64,000 bases of DNA from NCBI GenBank assembly GCA_041740975.1, contig JBGSKV010000083.1, positions 1 to 64,000 on the forward strand, read 5' to 3'. Origin of the DNA: JBGSKV01 sp041740975. GTDB taxonomy: Bacteria > Bdellovibrionota_B > Oligoflexia > Oligoflexales > JALZUQ01. The translations under genes and the position numbers were made by a program. The stretch's first letter is position 1, and every line of letters begins with the position of its first letter. This document shows positions 61,608 to 64,000 of this stretch, one piece after another. The notes under the pieces are model-generated. The model ran no database searches. It had not been told where the DNA came from and was given only the letters and a program-made list of their open reading frames with translations.

Positions 61608-63023
61608 TTAGCGGTACTTTTTAATTTCATCCATCGTGTATGGTCGTGGATGATGGTGGTTCATGAACCGAATGTTAAAAGTTTCGGGACCAACAACATC
61701 GAATTCACCGACATTCGCTTTTCCAAGAACATAACGATTAAAAATCGCAGTGAGATCGATGCCCGTCGCAGTTTCCAGAAACTGCTTGAAGTATTGGTAT
61801 GTGATGGTTTGGCGTTGGTGTTTCGTGTAGAGCTCTCGCAAGAGTGGCTTCATGCCGCCCTGTGCTTCGAAAATATAATCGAATTCGCGCATAAGTTCTT
61901 CGCCGCGCGTGTAAGCAAGCTGATTGGTATCCCGCTTATAAGGGGAGAAGTTGCTCATGTTTACGGGGCTTCTATCCGGTTCGCCGTCGGCAGTCTGGTA
62001 GCCTTCGTCTCGCCAACTTGCAACGGCTTCATCGATCCAGCCAGAGTTTCCATTGGCCGGCATGACGCCACGGGCAAACCAAAAATGCGCGAACTCATGC
62101 TCTAAGGCCCAGAGTGAAGTCATAGTAGCGCCGCAATGCTCCATGCCGCCGCCATCGGGAGTGATAAAAGCCACGACGCGATCGTGAATAATAGGTCCGT
62201 ACGCTTCTTCCAGTTCCTTAAGAACTGCTCTCGAAGCAGAGGATGCGCGGTCGACGAGGCTCTGAGTTTTTGAATAAATCGTTACAGGATACTCTTTCTC
62301 AAGCCCTTGGTAGTTAAACGATCTCTTTAAGAAGTGCCCTTCATCGGCGATGTGAAAATAAATCGAAGACGCAATATAGAAAGGGGCGAAGTCAATGCTC
62401 CATTTGTTGTCGCCAACAGCATTCATCGCACCATTTGTAAAAATTTCATGGGTTTTCGTAGTGCCAGTGACTTGGACGTGAAAGCGATACTTTACGGCGT
62501 CAAACTCGAAGTTAGCAGGTCCGAACTGCTCGAAGAACTCGCGACCGCCGCGAGCGAGATCGCTAATGAAAAATCCACTGCGTACGCTGTCCGTTGTAAA
62601 AGTCATGTGCTTTTCTTCAAGGGCGTATTCGAAGTAAAGAACGTGCTTACTTTGCGCGACCACTTTTCTCTTGAGCACACGCATTTTTGTCGCGTTTTGT
62701 GGATCGGGAATTGTTGGAAAATCCGAACTTAAAATCGCAGTATTATCGAACAAAATGACAGTAGGATTAGGCACCAAATCCATCATGGGAAAGCCAGTTT
62801 CGAGTGGTTTAAACTCGACCGTTGCATTCGCTTTAACTGTTTGAGTGGTGATGTCAAATACATAACTAATATCGACGGACTGCATGTCAATAGGAACAAC
62901 TTTTTCATTTTGCCAGTTAAAGCTAGGTGGAGATTTGGGTGGCAGATCTTCCGTGTGCACGAATGGCGGCAACGCGAACAACGAAATCAAAATCGCCTTT
63001 AGAAAAAGCTTAAAGTTATTCAT
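61608..63023 (-). CDS. M1-like zinc metallopeptidase, exported
   Basis: About 471 residues from the ATG at 63023 (GGAG six bases upstream; an ATG 12 bases earlier contains that site). A signal peptide (MNNFKLFLKAILISLFALP) is followed by a beta-rich N-terminal domain and a gluzincin domain with GGGMEH (variant of GAMEN) and HEFAH, then 18 residues, then Glu (in WIDEAVASW), the exact M1 spacing HEXXH-X18-E. It is shorter than canonical M1 aminopeptidases, lacking the C-terminal helical domain. Periplasmic or secreted peptidase. Confidence 0.85.
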   Translation of the reverse strand: MNNFKLFLKAILISLFALPPFVHTEDLPPKSPPSFNWQNEKVVPIDMQSVDISYVFDITTQTVKANATVEFKPLETGFPMMDLVPNPTVILFDNTAILSSDFPTIPDPQNATKMRVLKRKVVAQSKHVLYFEYALEEKHMTFTTDSVRSGFFISDLARGGREFFEQFGPANFEFDAVKYRFHVQVTGTTKTHEIFTNGAMNAVGDNKWSIDFAPFYIASSIYFHIADEGHFLKRSFNYQGLEKEYPVTIYSKTQSLVDRASSASRAVLKELEEAYGPIIHDRVVAFITPDGGGMEHCGATMTSLWALEHEFAHFWFARGVMPANGNSGWIDEAVASWRDEGYQTADGEPDRSPVNMSNFSPYKRDTNQLAYTRGEELMREFDYIFEAQGGMKPLLRELYTKHQRQTITYQYFKQFLETATGIDLTAIFNRYVLGKANVGEFDVVGPETFNIRFMNHHHPRPYTMDEIKKYR

Positions 63024-63198
63024 AACTATCTCCATGCCAGAATACTATTGGTGTTTCTCCGGCAAGTATTATCCAACTCGTTTTGCATTGCAAACTTTTA
63101 AGTCCAAAGTTCCAAATAGCCGCGATGTCACTTAAGGACGGGCTTGCTGTGAGCTAAATAAAAATATGAGTTAAAAATTTGAGATAAAGGAGATGAGA

Positions 63199-63753
63199 AT
63201 GTTGGGGAAGTTTAAATTTATTTTTGTTTTGATGTGTTTGATGAACGCCGCAAATGCTTGGGCCGCAAAGATTGAGTCGATTCCGCTGCCGAAGTACAAG
63301 AATCTCAAAGCTCTCGTCGAGGCCTTCGAGATGATGTCGAGAGATCCCGAAATGCCTTGGGCGCCGGAAACCTATGGGCAGCAGCTTGTTGTGCGGCTCA
63401 CAGAAAAGGCAGAGGGCGAAAACTGGCAAGATATCCTACAGGAAGTCGTCCGTAGCCACTTGACTCATACAGGTGAGGACTATCAGGCCAGCGTCATTGA
63501 CATTCATAAAACCGAAAAATCTCTGGTCAATCTTCAGGAAGCTACTGATCACATGTTTACCTATGGGTCGCACATAACTCCTGAGAAGTTAACGCTGTTT
63601 TCAGAAATCTTCCGTGCGGCATTGTTTCGTCGCCCCCACAGAGATCTTCACTTACTAATAGAAGGCAATGATCGAGGCGAGTGTCGAGGGGTCATAATTT
63701 TGGACCGCAGGTACAGTGAAGCCATTGTTTTGGGCAGCTGTCAGCTAAGGTGA
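63199..63753 (+). CDS. exported protein, unknown function
   Basis: 184 residues. The ATG at 63199 is chosen because AAAGGAG lies six bases upstream; the ATG at 63193 directly abuts it. Signal peptide MLGKFKFIFVLMCLM...ANAWA, then a helical, charged mature part (LVEAFEMMSRDPEMP, WQDILQEVVRSHL). Two Cys near the end (GECRGV, GSCQLR). I recognise no family. Confidence 0.65.
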   Translation: MLGKFKFIFVLMCLMNAANAWAAKIESIPLPKYKNLKALVEAFEMMSRDPEMPWAPETYGQQLVVRLTEKAEGENWQDILQEVVRSHLTHTGEDYQASVIDIHKTEKSLVNLQEATDHMFTYGSHITPEKLTLFSEIFRAALFRRPHRDLHLLIEGNDRGECRGVIILDRRYSEAIVLGSCQLR

Positions 63754-64000
63754 AAATCTCATTCCACCGCACTTCTCGCGTCGCGCTGTTTATTAAACAA
63801 ACACCTGTACTTAGCCGCAAAAATCACGTCCCCATTTGCTTGACAGCATGGGGACCTTCAAGTAAACACATAAGCTCCAAAGCTCTTTTGGTATGCCTAC
63901 TTAGATATTTTTGGCTAGGCCTATGCCATTACCGATCAAATTTTACTGATTCGGTCATGTCATATCGCATAAAGCCAATACAACTAACGTAGTTTTGCCC
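63754..64000. other. window end, no supported gene
   Basis: An open plus-strand frame (63750-63992) overlaps the previous stop by 4 nt from a GTG, but its translation is Ser/Arg/His-rich with no protein-like pattern. I do not support it as a gene. Nothing else was seen. Confidence 0.3.

Noticed and set aside
63085..63106. A sequence GGCAAGTATTATCCAA on the minus strand resembling a sigma-54 site upstream of the M1 peptidase gene.
   Set aside because: The GC and CC are 9 bases apart, not 10, and the surrounding consensus is weak.
63750..63992. An open plus-strand frame of 80 codons at the window end, overlapping the previous gene by 4 nt.
   Set aside because: GTG start without binding site, translation rich in Ser, Arg, His and Cys with no recognisable pattern.

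Overview
The window is a stretch of Gram-negative chromosome, most likely from a member of the Bdellovibrionota (Bdellovibrio-like, formerly Deltaproteobacteria). This is inferred, not proven. The grounds are moderate GC, many Sec-exported lipoproteins with no recognisable family, a LolA carrier, a PocR-type sigma-54 activator, an AraC regulator with a membrane sensor, two sigma-54 promoter matches, a CHASE2 nucleotide cyclase and a diadenylate cyclase operon. No rRNA, phage, IS or CRISPR array was found.

Layout. 0-2.4 kb is an AT-rich accessory patch: a partial gene, a small lipoprotein, a pilin-like protein, a 30-bp direct repeat, and a tRNA-Arg(ACG) gene whose T arm is broken by a short interspersed repeat. 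2.5-11.7 kb holds a CsgG-family protein, a Yip1-like membrane protein, several lipoproteins, a lone receiver protein, a membrane AraC regulator and a VWA lipoprotein. 11.7-21.6 kb is a tightly packed nine-gene minus-strand operon, fadD-tilS-ftsH-folP-cdaA-cdaR-glmM-pdxJ-tsaE, with repeated 4-nt ATGA overlaps. It links fatty-acid activation, tRNA modification, proteolysis, folate, c-di-AMP and cell-wall precursor synthesis. 21.7-25.3 kb carries pncC, lolA, a lipoprotein and the PocR/sigma-54 activator.

25.3-36.8 kb is a second accessory zone. It has small coiled-coil proteins beside interspersed-repeat clusters, a dockerin/DUF1554-like lipoprotein behind a candidate sigma-54 promoter, two tandem NHL-repeat lipoproteins, and a CHASE2-cyclase-PilZ protein that joins a cyclase to a complete c-di-GMP-binding motif. 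36.8-45.6 kb is mainly housekeeping (purM-pyrB-ndh, mutM, an aldo/keto reductase plus a glycosyltransferase). It also contains a two-gene unit of a nucleosidase-like fusion and a spore-photoproduct-lyase-like radical SAM protein, followed by a small Fis-type DNA-binding protein behind a near-consensus sigma-54 promoter. 45.6-48.4 kb is sucCD and tRNA-Ile. 48.4-56.3 kb is a full cbb3 oxidase locus: a TauE/SafE-like protein, ccoS, a fused ccoNO, ccoQ, a mono-haem ccoP and ccoG, with ccoI divergent. 56.3-63.8 kb holds a haem-oxygenase-like protein paired with a small lipoprotein, a polyprenyl synthase with an LtaS-like sulfatase, an M1-type peptidase and two secreted unknowns.

The best candidates for undescribed biology are the nucleosidase/radical-SAM pair, the CHASE2-cyclase-PilZ protein, the haem-oxygenase-like/small-lipoprotein pair, and the repeat that has invaded a tRNA gene. 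All assignments come from reading motifs and context; no database search was run.
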